From: an uncultured Lachnospiraceae bacterium | GTDB lineage: Bacteria > Bacillota > Clostridia > Lachnospirales > Lachnospiraceae | Length of the DNA stretch: 64,000 nt | Assembly: GCA_910579495.1 (NCBI GenBank) | Contig: CAJTVD010000007.1 | Location: 16,895-80,894, forward strand | Direction: 5' to 3' | In this document: piece after piece, positions 20,764 to 28,478 of the stretch | Position numbering within the stretch: position 1 is the stretch's first letter | Layout: every line of letters starts with the position of its first letter | Translations under genes and position numbers: made by a program | Notes under the pieces: generated by a model | Told to the model about the DNA's origin: nothing | Databases searched by the model: none | The model's input: only the letters and a program-made list of their open reading frames with translations

Positions 20764-21792
20764 TTACCTTCCCTGTCTCCATGACCCCTCATCATAATGG
20801 ATTGCTATTACCTCCTCAGGTACCAGCCCATAATCTTTGGAATAAGTATATGTAGGGAAATAGCCAGGAGAAAATATCTGGATATTCCCAATATTCTGAG
20901 TTGTAAAATCCATCTGAAAACCATATTTTCTGATTATTTCAGTTTCATAATAGCAATTTGTCGTTTTGTTGCATGTTCCATTTTCATAAAATGGAATACT
21001 TCCCCTGGGATTATCCCGGATTTCCTTGACAAGCCCATTTCCCCTGGCAGCGCCAAACCCACTGCCACTGTTAATTGCAGGCCATTTCCCATAAGTGAAG
21101 AAAGCCTCATACCGTCTGAGAAAATCAATATTTTTCATCAGCCTGACATCTGTATCAAAGTAGAACCCTCCATATTGGTAAACCACATCCATCCTGACAT
21201 AATCCGACACGAATGCATAATATCCCCTTTCATATGCCTCAGTAATATACCTGCATTTTGCCAATTCATAATTCGTTTCATTCCAAAGGCATATTTCATA
21301 ATCCGGGCACAGCTTATTCCATTCTTCTATCAATTTCTTCTGCCTGTCAGGGATTTTCTTTAAGCCAAACCAACAATAATGTATCTTTTTGGGAATCTTT
21401 GGTTCTTCCTGTATCACCTGTGAAACCAATTTATTCAAAGCCGGAAGACAGGAACAGTAATCACACAGCACAGCTTTCCCCTCTTTCTGCAATCCCTCTA
21501 CTATTCCCCTGTCATCTTCGCAGGTAATAAGCAAAAGCGCATCCTTATACCGCCAGTCCTGTAATACCTCCTTCTCCCTAATATCAAATTTCCTTCCTTC
21601 AATCTCAATTGATGAACTGGTTTTGTTGCGGTCTCCGTCTACCCAGAATATTACCTGATTTAACAATTCATACTTTTTTAGCAAACAGCCTATATGCCGT
21701 GCAGCCATACCTGCCCCATAGCAAATCAACGGCCTGTTTTTCTCAGTGACTGCTTTTTTTATTTGCAGAAAATCCCAGTCATATCTTTTCAT
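20764..21792 (-). CDS. DXD-type capsular glycosyltransferase with N-terminal Rossmann module
   Basis: 342 residues. Residues 1-120 hold the shared Rossmann module (PLICYGAGMAARHIG ... FWVDGDRNKTS ... ALLLITC). Residues about 130-342 match the Gly_transf_sug/OCH1-like family: IPKKIHYCWFGLKKIP, then FVSDYVRMDVVYQYGGFYFDTDVRL, where DTD is the metal and donor site. It probably adds one sugar to the glycopolymer on the cytoplasmic side. The stop codon is one base from the next start codon. Confidence 0.82.
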   Translation of the reverse strand: MKRYDWDFLQIKKAVTEKNRPLICYGAGMAARHIGCLLKKYELLNQVIFWVDGDRNKTSSSIEIEGRKFDIREKEVLQDWRYKDALLLITCEDDRGIVEGLQKEGKAVLCDYCSCLPALNKLVSQVIQEEPKIPKKIHYCWFGLKKIPDRQKKLIEEWNKLCPDYEICLWNETNYELAKCRYITEAYERGYYAFVSDYVRMDVVYQYGGFYFDTDVRLMKNIDFLRRYEAFFTYGKWPAINSGSGFGAARGNGLVKEIRDNPRGSIPFYENGTCNKTTNCYYETEIIRKYGFQMDFTTQNIGNIQIFSPGYFPTYTYSKDYGLVPEEVIAIHYDEGSWRQGR

Positions 21793-21817
21793 CCAAACGC
21801 CTTTACCCCATTTTGAC

Positions 21818-24361
21818 TTATTTGTCCAATAAATCTAATATGCCGTCATGTATTCTTCTTCCAATTAACATTTCCCCTTCACGGAATAAAGCGTCCTCAG
21901 AATTATCTCCACTGTCTTTTTCCGCAATCACATTCTCCAAAAAATCTTCTAAAGTGAAGAACTGTTCTTCCCTATAGAGAACTTTCCCTGTTTTCTGCCC
22001 AATCGTCCCCTTGTAATAATCTGCTATAAATTCTGCCCTTCTATCACAAAATTCAAAGCAACATTCTTCTAAGGTGTTGTCAAGTATATTCAGCCTGTAA
22101 TTGGCTATATACTCTGTCACTGAAGAGCCGTCCATTTTCCTTTGCCTGAAAAGATAGTAATAAGGCCCTGATTCAAATAAAAACCCTATCGCTTCATCCT
22201 TCCCAACCTTAGCAAATTCATTTTCAGTAATTTTTCCTGTTTCCGGATCTATCTTGACAGACATATTTGCATAAGCAGGAATAGCCCTAAGAAACCCTCC
22301 AGAACTGTACCCTTTTGTAAAAAGGAAATTGACATCCGCAAAATTTTCCGGGTAATCATCGTATTCCGCCACTATATTGCCAACCGGGTCCCAGCGTATA
22401 AAAGCTCCTTTATTTCTGGGAATAAGCCAGTAATAACTTCCTGCCTCACATATACTCCAACTCCCATGGTTGTTACTCCCAACAGAAAACAGCTCCCCTT
22501 TGCACTCGTCCATGTGGAACTTCAGCACAGTATTCCCAACTGTATTGGGGATATAGAAAACAGGTTCTTTGACCAGCGTGCCCTGCCTGAAAATAAAACT
22601 ATCATCCGTCACCCAATCTGCATAATAATCAAGCACCCTTGTGCCACAGTCCATCCGTATCACCGCCGGATAAGTTGCACTTATAAAAAATATATAATTT
22701 CTATATTTAATAGCATCTGCAAATTTCAGCGCTGGTTTATAAAACCTGTTTTCCCCTCTATAATCATGGATGGAAACCGTTCCAAATTCCCCGGCCAGCA
22801 CGTCATAAACAGAAATATATTCTGCTGATGCCGGCGCGAAATATATTTTCCCATCTACATATATAGCTTTAGAATGCAGTCTTTTTCCATTTTCTCTTTC
22901 CTGTGGAAACTTTCCCACATAAGCGCATTTATCCGTACATACGTCTATTTTGAAAAGGCCATTGAACAAAGTACTGGAGGCATATGCTGTAAATTCATCA
23001 ACCTGTACATAACCTTCAAACATCAGCCCCCTATTTGTGCTTTCCAGAAAAGACTGGATAAAAATAGATTTGCCGGTCTGTCTATATAATTCGGCCACAC
23101 TGCTCATATCCCCAAAATAGGCATCGCTTATGGCAATTGCCCTGTGCAGGTCCGCTGAACCGTCAAAAATTCCGAATCCCTCTTTCTTGTAACGGTTAAC
23201 AATATCATGGTATTCTGCCGCAATATGTGGCCGCATTGACTCTAAAGCCGAAACCATCAAGGGGTGGGGACGCCATAGGAGGACTACACCGTCCTTTGCC
23301 CGAAAGGAATCAAGAACCGCCCTTATTTTCCTAAGCATCTTTTCATCCTGCTTCAGCACTGTATCTATGGTAATATTGTATAAAACCACTTTTTTTCTGC
23401 TTCCGTCTGCCCTGAAAATTAATTTCTCCCACTCCTTTGGAATCTCATAAGGTTTTTCCCCCTCCGGAAAAACCTTATCATATTTAGGGCTTCCCAAAGC
23501 CATAAACTTCTCTTCTACTCCGCCGGAAGAATCCTGGCGCCCGCTTTCTTTCACAAATTGCCGAAATTGCCCAACGTATATCTCCCTTACAGTTTCAGAC
23601 TGCACAATCACCCGGTCTGCATATATAGTGCCTGGCAGAATACAGAAATGTTTTTGGAGTTGGTTCCCAATTGCCACAAAATAAGGGATATAAACAAGCA
23701 TATCTGTATATTTTTTCAGTTCCTTTGCATAAAACATAGGATGAACGCTGGTTACATAGTTAAATTCATCATAAGGATTATGTATATAGATAACATCCGG
23801 CCTGCGCCGGGCGATATCATATTCCTGCCAGTCCGTAACCTGGACATAAGGAGGATATTCCTTTGCCTCACAATGCATCTGCCCCCAGGTTCCGTTTGGA
23901 TTTTTATCAAAATATGGTATCGGGACTACGTATGTATCGCACATACCATCCCTTAAGGCTGCTTTCCACACACTCTCCATGCTATCCCACATAGAAGCTT
24001 TATATGGCAAAAATACTATCTCTATCTTATCATTTGGCAAATCATACTTTATTCTGCTTTTGATTTCAGACAACTGCTTTTGAATTTTCTTTGCAATTTT
24101 CCTGCTCCTCACATTGTCATTTATAACAAGGCTCATCTGATAGAGGTTCTCGCAATATTCTGACAAAATATTGACAATATCCTTACTTTGCCCCTCACCT
24201 GCTTCCAAAATATCCCCAACCTTAATCGCCGACTCCTGGCATTCTGCCAGAACTTCTATTGTTACCGGAAGATGTAAACTAAAATTGCGGGCAACGGCAT
24301 GGTTAATTTTTTCCAATGAAGTTATAATGCCAAGCAATTCTTTCTTCTTATATTTTTTCAC
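21818..24361 (-). CDS. Glycerophosphotransferase-like protein fused to a beta-propeller-like domain
   Basis: 847 residues from a GTG at 24361 (GAGG eight bases upstream; a longer reading frame would overlap the previous gene by 56 bp). Residues about 1-100 are helical. Residues about 105-470 resemble the CDP-glycerol glycerophosphotransferase group of Clostridia (FLPYKASMWDSMESVWKAA, DVIYIHNPYDEFNYVTSVHP, LLWRPHPLMV). Residues about 475-770 repeat a strand pattern such as AIYVDGKIYFAPAS and YISVYDV, suggesting a beta-propeller. Transfer of a phospho-polyol is likely but the catalytic residues are less clear than in the smaller homolog. The role of the propeller is unknown. Confidence 0.65.
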   Translation of the reverse strand: MKKYKKKELLGIITSLEKINHAVARNFSLHLPVTIEVLAECQESAIKVGDILEAGEGQSKDIVNILSEYCENLYQMSLVINDNVRSRKIAKKIQKQLSEIKSRIKYDLPNDKIEIVFLPYKASMWDSMESVWKAALRDGMCDTYVVPIPYFDKNPNGTWGQMHCEAKEYPPYVQVTDWQEYDIARRRPDVIYIHNPYDEFNYVTSVHPMFYAKELKKYTDMLVYIPYFVAIGNQLQKHFCILPGTIYADRVIVQSETVREIYVGQFRQFVKESGRQDSSGGVEEKFMALGSPKYDKVFPEGEKPYEIPKEWEKLIFRADGSRKKVVLYNITIDTVLKQDEKMLRKIRAVLDSFRAKDGVVLLWRPHPLMVSALESMRPHIAAEYHDIVNRYKKEGFGIFDGSADLHRAIAISDAYFGDMSSVAELYRQTGKSIFIQSFLESTNRGLMFEGYVQVDEFTAYASSTLFNGLFKIDVCTDKCAYVGKFPQERENGKRLHSKAIYVDGKIYFAPASAEYISVYDVLAGEFGTVSIHDYRGENRFYKPALKFADAIKYRNYIFFISATYPAVIRMDCGTRVLDYYADWVTDDSFIFRQGTLVKEPVFYIPNTVGNTVLKFHMDECKGELFSVGSNNHGSWSICEAGSYYWLIPRNKGAFIRWDPVGNIVAEYDDYPENFADVNFLFTKGYSSGGFLRAIPAYANMSVKIDPETGKITENEFAKVGKDEAIGFLFESGPYYYLFRQRKMDGSSVTEYIANYRLNILDNTLEECCFEFCDRRAEFIADYYKGTIGQKTGKVLYREEQFFTLEDFLENVIAEKDSGDNSEDALFREGEMLIGRRIHDGILDLLDK

Positions 24362-24371
24362 CCCTATTTCC

Positions 24372-25088
24372 TCACAGCCCAAATATTTGCTGCCCCTCCA
24401 ATGCTTCATATAATGCCCGGTATACATAAAAATCGGCAGGCTCTGTAATTTTCAGATTATTTTTTGTACTTTGCACCATATGCATTGGCTTATGGTAAAT
24501 ACTGCATAAATGTGAGGAATCAATTGTCTTCACGCCATCTTCCCTTGCTTTCTGGTAAAGTTTAAAAATATCTCCAAAATAAAAAGCCTGGGGAGCCTTC
24601 GCCACATACATCTGATTCCGGGGCGGCACGTCAAAGATATTTTTCCCATCTATGCTTCTTACCACGCTTTCCCTTACTGCTTCCACTGTAATCGCGCTCC
24701 CATGTTTTTTTACCGCCTCTATATTTGCCGAAATTAGTTCTCCATTAATCAGGGGACGCACTCCGTCATGAACCAATACAATGTCCTCCTCCTGAGCCAT
24801 CCCCTTCATCGCAACAAGCCCATTATAAATAGAATCGTGCCCGGTCTCTCCCCCAGGAACAATCTTATGGACTTTCGTTATACCATACCGCTTAAGCAGC
24901 CCTTCCAGCTCTTTTATCCATTCAGTAAGGCAGACAATTATAATACTGCCAATATTATCATGATATTCAAAATGTTCTAATGTATAAATAATGATAGGTT
25001 TCCCATGCATTTCCAAAAACTGCTTTGGTTTTGAACGGCTGCTCATTCTCCTTCCAGCCCCGCCTGCAAAAATCAACGCTGTTACCAT
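24372..25088 (-). CDS. IspD/TarI-family cytidylyltransferase
   Basis: 238 residues with the IspD/TarI fold: the N-terminal AGGAGRRMSSRSKPKQFLEM CTP loop, VHDGVRPLI, and the C-terminal STKNNLKITEPADF. IspD makes CDP-methylerythritol for isoprenoids; TarI makes CDP-ribitol for teichoic-acid-like polymers. The context next to phosphotransferases and the MYVAKAPQAF wording favour a TarI-like sugar-alcohol role, but sequence reading alone cannot decide. It is the first gene of the locus, and no convincing promoter lies directly before it. Confidence 0.8.
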   Translation of the reverse strand: MVTALIFAGGAGRRMSSRSKPKQFLEMHGKPIIIYTLEHFEYHDNIGSIIIVCLTEWIKELEGLLKRYGITKVHKIVPGGETGHDSIYNGLVAMKGMAQEEDIVLVHDGVRPLINGELISANIEAVKKHGSAITVEAVRESVVRSIDGKNIFDVPPRNQMYVAKAPQAFYFGDIFKLYQKAREDGVKTIDSSHLCSIYHKPMHMVQSTKNNLKITEPADFYVYRALYEALEGQQIFGL

Positions 25089-25514
25089 AGACTATCCCCT
25101 ATCTTTCCAAACCAAACCGTTTTCACCTTAGTTTTTGCCCTCTAACCCTACAGACACATCTATTAAAATAAGGCACATTGGTCATCTTCCGATGATGCGG
25201 GATATCCCGCTTCGCTTCCCGGTACGTCACCAGCCCAAATCTCATGCTTGCATTACAGCCAATAACACATTAGCCTGCCTGCACATGATAACCCATGTTC
25301 CCGGAATCCTGGCATACCCAATACGCAGGCCCATGATAACCGCCTGCCTTCTAATGCCGTAAATAATTTTTATATCATAAATTTCCGCCCGTTCCATAAC
25401 ATATTCCTTTTCCGGTGAAATAAAGGCGCTATACCTTTATTTATCCAGGCATCAATTTTTCTGATCTTTCTTATCTCCAATAGGCCTTTTCCAGGAAGAA
25501 ACACCCTTCCGGCA
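25089..25514 (-). ncRNA. Structured non-coding gap, candidate guide RNA of the TnpB-like protein
   Basis: No supported gene lies in these 426 bp between the TnpB-like gene and the cytidylyltransferase gene, while every other gap in the operon is under 60 bp. Read on the minus strand it has a seven-bp hairpin at 25440-25420, two copies of GGTTATCATG (25341-25332 and 25293-25284), a perfect 14-bp palindrome GCGGGATATCCCGC (25210-25197) and a TCATC-GGAA-GATGA tetraloop hairpin (25195-25182). TnpB-family guide RNAs are encoded at and beyond the 3' end of the protein gene, which fits this place. Scaffold and guide limits are not known. Confidence 0.35.
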
Positions 25515-26831
25515 TCAGGCTCCCCGGCCATCCCCCTCCATGCCGCGCTTTTTTGCATTCTGGGCGGCATTACGCTTTTCCTCTGTCTCATATCCACAGG
25601 AGCCACATACAAAAATCCCTTCTTTTTTCTCCCCATTCCCTCCGCATCTATAGCATTCGGCGCTAATGCCCTTTCCAAATACCTCCACAAACACCACTGA
25701 CTGTTCCCTGCATTTCTGATGCAGCCTGCCCCTGATATATCCTCTCTGCCACAAGGCAACAGAATTATTGATTTCCTTGCTTCCACCATGCTTCCGGGGC
25801 CGGGGCAGCTTTGGTATATAAACGGTTTGCGGTTTTTCGGTTTTCAGGAATCTATTTAACTCCATATTGATATAACTGTGAAGCTGTTCTGTCATTCGGT
25901 GCTTTTTGGCCATGTACTTTTTTCTGCCAAGAGCATGTCCCTGGTCTTGTGTGTGCTTTATGGCCTGTTCCCGTACCCAGTCTGCCAAGGCAATCTGGTA
26001 TTCCCCCAGCTTTTCTCCATAAACATTCCCTTCATCTGTAGTAAGCATCACGTACATTCCCACTGCCAGCCCCACCTGCCTGGTATAGTCTGTGTGTTTT
26101 TGGATTTTCACATTGACTGGGATCTTTATTTCCATCTTGCCTGACTCTGGAAAAAGCTTGATATAAATCTGCCTGCTGTACTGGTTATTATCCGTAAGAG
26201 GCACATAAATACGTTTCCTTTTTTCCTTCATGGTAATATAGATTCCATGGTCACCATAACGGTATGCCCTCTCTGTAAGGGAAAACCCCTCCGCCCTATT
26301 AACATGCATCCTTACATGCAAACGCCTGACCTGCCGCCGCAGGTAATTATCCAGCTTCTTCACATCCACGCTGCCTGAAAGCTGCCCATATTTCTTCTGT
26401 ATCCCCGCTTTCAAATTAACAGGCTGGCAGTTCAGCACTGCCCCAAAGGCATTATTAACTTTTAGCAAGTATCTTAAGTAATGCTTTTCCTCATCAGAGA
26501 ACTGCCCATTGCTGCCCACCTTTTGGGCCACTGCCTCCCTAGTCCTTGTCCACTGTGCCTTAATGTCCCCCAAGGCATCAAAAACAGCAAGGTTAAAGTA
26601 TACAAAAGGAAGCCCCAATTCCTCTCTCAGCCCAGTCGCTATCATTTCATTCTGTACCGTATACCCGGGATAAATTTTAGACAGGCTGCCTATCCCGCTA
26701 TAACGGCCATAAACATACTCCTTCACCTTTGCATAATCGCCAGCAATCTCCAATAGCTTTTTCATGTCGTCCTTAGCAATCGGTTCTTTATTATATTGAT
26801 GTATTGTTTTGCATACTGTCCCTGACGGCAT
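25515..26831 (-). CDS. TnpB-like protein with inactivated RuvC site (TldR-like candidate)
   Basis: 438 residues from the ATG at 26831 (GGAAGGA seven bases upstream; a TTG 63 bp earlier is possible). The C-terminal half aligns by eye with IS605-family TnpB: RuvC-I VGLAVGMYVMLTTDEG, RuvC-II VYIPKLPRP, the ALWQRGYIRGRLHQKC helix, a Cys4 zinc ribbon (Cys393, 396, 409, 412) and RuvC-III EEKRNAAQNAKKRG. The acids expected at these three sites are Ala256, Pro340 and Lys419, so DNA cleavage should be lost while the fold and zinc ribbon are kept. There is no tnpA partner. This matches the known TldR pattern (nuclease-dead TnpB acting as an RNA-guided repressor). Its place just ahead of the glycopolymer operon suggests that locus as target; that is inference. 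Confidence 0.75.
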   Translation of the reverse strand: MPSGTVCKTIHQYNKEPIAKDDMKKLLEIAGDYAKVKEYVYGRYSGIGSLSKIYPGYTVQNEMIATGLREELGLPFVYFNLAVFDALGDIKAQWTRTREAVAQKVGSNGQFSDEEKHYLRYLLKVNNAFGAVLNCQPVNLKAGIQKKYGQLSGSVDVKKLDNYLRRQVRRLHVRMHVNRAEGFSLTERAYRYGDHGIYITMKEKRKRIYVPLTDNNQYSRQIYIKLFPESGKMEIKIPVNVKIQKHTDYTRQVGLAVGMYVMLTTDEGNVYGEKLGEYQIALADWVREQAIKHTQDQGHALGRKKYMAKKHRMTEQLHSYINMELNRFLKTEKPQTVYIPKLPRPRKHGGSKEINNSVALWQRGYIRGRLHQKCREQSVVFVEVFGKGISAECYRCGGNGEKKEGIFVCGSCGYETEEKRNAAQNAKKRGMEGDGRGA

Positions 26832-26888
26832 CCCTGCATCCTTCCACTTCCATGAGCCTGCCTGCGAAACGCGCTTATTATACCATTT

Positions 26889-26908
26889 GCACAAGGTATA
26901 CTTTTTGC
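26889..26908. promoter_or_regulatory. 20-bp dyad, downstream operator-like site of the TnpB-like gene
   Basis: GCACAAGGTATACTTTTTGC is nearly palindromic around GTATAC and differs at one arm base from the dyad at 27016-27035. It lies in the predicted leader between the promoter and the start codon and next to a second TATAAT. Confidence 0.5.
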
Positions 26909-26938
26909 AAAAGGCGTTCTGCCACGGAAGCCACCTTT

Positions 26939-26967
26939 ATTTTAATATATTATCGTCAACTTTTCAA
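26939..26967 (-). promoter_or_regulatory. Predicted promoter of the TnpB-like gene
   Basis: Minus strand -35 TTGAAA, 17-bp spacer, -10 TAAAAT, centred between the two 20-bp dyads and about 110 bp before the start codon. It may also drive the downstream glycopolymer genes, since no terminator was seen in the gap after the TnpB-like gene. Confidence 0.55.
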
Positions 26968-27015
26968 GAAAATTAATCCTATTTTTTATGTAATTTTTAC
27001 TGCAAAAATATTTTT

Positions 27016-27035
27016 GCAAAAAGTATACCTTTTGC
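27016..27035. promoter_or_regulatory. 20-bp dyad, upstream operator-like site of the TnpB-like gene
   Basis: GCAAAAAGTATACCTTTTGC has fully complementary GCAAAA/TTTTGC arms around GTATAC. It lies about 50 bp upstream of the -35, with its twin at 26889-26908. The pair looks like sites for a dimeric DNA-binding protein bridging the promoter. Confidence 0.5.
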
Positions 27036-27214
27036 GACGGAGCCGCCATCCGCTGTTTCCTTATTTTTTCTCACATAAATCTGTTTTCTGAAAGCAATTT
27101 AGATGCCATTATCCTGCCCTTTACACATACCTTTCTTCATACCCAGTTTATTTCAACCTATTCTCTTTTAATTGAACATATGGATGACACCAAAATATGA
27201 ACAATTCCACCAAG

Positions 27215-27271
27215 AAAAAAATAAACTCACTTTATCAGGGAATTATTATACCCTGTTAAAGTGAGTTTTTT
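27215..27271 (-). terminator. Bidirectional terminator after the GyrI-like gene
   Basis: AACTCACTTTA-x-CAGGG pairs with CCCTG-x-TAAAGTGAGTT, with a T-rich run on both strands. It ends the leftward GyrI-like gene and shields the TnpB-like promoter. The remaining spacer from 27036 to 27214 is AT-rich with nothing else I can support. Confidence 0.8.
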
Positions 27272-27285
27272 GTTCTCATTATTTC

Positions 27286-27945
27286 TTAAAGTTGCTTTCC
27301 TGCAGCCAGCTCCCCCACTGCCGCCACCGGATGGCGTATAACGGTCTTCAAATTCTCCGCCCTGCATTTACGCACATCGCTAAGGTAGATCTCATGGTGA
27401 TAACGGGCGCCTTCCATATCCGGCGCATACCCCATCTTTCTGGCAAATCCTTCCATTGCTTCTATGGTGGCAGGTTCATCGTCATAGGAGCCTATGTGCA
27501 TACACTGCACACACAGCCCTTCCTCATAAGTGAAAAACTCCGCCTTTGAAAAATCAGCTTTCTTTTTTGCCGCCGCCTCTGTTACCGCCCAATGGAATTC
27601 CTCCTTTGTCACAAACTCCGGCAGCCGGATCATGGAGATCCACTGAAAGTCTTCCTTTCTTGTGTAATCGACCCCTTTTACACCCTCCTGCCACCACAAT
27701 CCTTCCAGGGGCGGAACCACATAATCAAAATATCCCTCCATCCGATGATCCCCAAGTTTACTCATTTTAATGGTAAAGGCAATCCCGTAAAGGAGCCCGA
27801 TAGACAGCTTGTACTCCCCGCCTTCCTCATTAGGGTCCCCCCTGCCCCGCACCGCAACGAAATTCATAGACGGCACAGTTACCAGCCCCGGTTTCTTCTT
27901 TGGCATATAAAATTCTTTGTATTCCTTTTTGTAATCAAACGCCAC
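27286..27945 (-). CDS. GyrI-like small-molecule-binding domain protein
   Basis: 219 residues of the stand-alone GyrI-like/SOUL effector-binding fold. It begins MAFDYKKEYKEFYMPKKKPG and has VPSMNFVAVRGRGDPNE, FDYVVPPLEGLWW and GARYHHEIYLSDVRK, as in the YjeB-like group common in Firmicutes. These proteins bind small hydrophobic ligands and a few hydrolyse cyclopropanated substrates; the role here is not known. It is three bp from the DUF3795 gene and probably in one operon with it and the WYL regulator upstream. Confidence 0.8.
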   Translation of the reverse strand: MAFDYKKEYKEFYMPKKKPGLVTVPSMNFVAVRGRGDPNEEGGEYKLSIGLLYGIAFTIKMSKLGDHRMEGYFDYVVPPLEGLWWQEGVKGVDYTRKEDFQWISMIRLPEFVTKEEFHWAVTEAAAKKKADFSKAEFFTYEEGLCVQCMHIGSYDDEPATIEAMEGFARKMGYAPDMEGARYHHEIYLSDVRKCRAENLKTVIRHPVAAVGELAAGKQL

Positions 27946-27948
27946 CCT

Positions 27949-28209
27949 TTATGCTTCCCTCCACTTTCTGCACTGGACGATCCTTTTTCCATTATCCCCC
28001 TGCTTTTCATCATAAGCAAACTGATTCAGCAGGCCACAGGGAAAGCTTTCACACTCCCCGCAATGGGCCAGCCCCTTTTCCTCACAGCAGGATTTCACCG
28101 GGCAGCTCTCGCCCCAGAAGGGTTTTTCAATATGTACACAGCCCCCACAGTTCATCTGCCCGCGATATTCACACTCCCCGCACAAAATGCCACACCTTGA
28201 TTCCACCAT
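27949..28209 (-). CDS. DUF3795 cysteine-rich protein
   Basis: 86 residues from the ATG at 28209 with AAGGAGG upstream. The spaced cysteines (CGILCGECEY, CGGCVHIEKPFWGESC, CGECESFPC) match DUF3795, a small putative metal-binding family of anaerobes with no known function. The reading frame continues 54 bp upstream into the remnant described at 28210-28417, which is not part of this family. Confidence 0.8.
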   Translation of the reverse strand: MVESRCGILCGECEYRGQMNCGGCVHIEKPFWGESCPVKSCCEEKGLAHCGECESFPCGLLNQFAYDEKQGDNGKRIVQCRKWREA

Positions 28210-28417
28210 CCCTGTCTTTTCCTCCTTCAGTCCCACATAAATATGAATCTCACTGTTCTCCATACTGCCATCCTGGTATTCCTCAAAATCACAGCCAAAA
28301 CCCTGGGCAGCCCCACAGGCTCCCGATCACACTCCCCATATCAGGCGCAGCATTATTTGTCCGTGCCGCGATACCCGCCACTGTTTTTTCCTCCAATGTT
28401 ACGATTTCATATTCCAT
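28210..28417 (-). pseudogene. Decayed effector-binding-domain protein remnant
   Basis: From the ATG at 28417 the frame gives MEYEIVTLEEKTVAGIAART followed by NNAAPDMGSVIGSLWG, a clear start of an AraC-type effector-binding (GyrI-like) protein, then stops after 42 codons at 28289. In another frame the DNA continues with DFEEYQDGSMENSEIHIYVG, resembling later parts of the same family, before merging into the DUF3795 gene. About 100 residues appear deleted and the frame is broken. It is related to, but distinct from, the intact GyrI-like gene nearby. Confidence 0.65.
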
Positions 28418-28478
28418 CTTTCGTCCATCCTTTCTGTTGATGGCACTATTGTATCAAAGCAACCACGACATCTGTCTG

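Noticed and set aside
25370..25789. 139-codon minus-strand frame overlapping the TnpB-like 3' end
   Set aside because: It shares most of its length with the TnpB-like gene in another frame, has no ribosome site and no family likeness.
25515..26831. Active IS605/IS607 insertion sequence
   Set aside because: No transposase partner, no recognisable ends, and the RuvC acids are missing, so an active element is unlikely.
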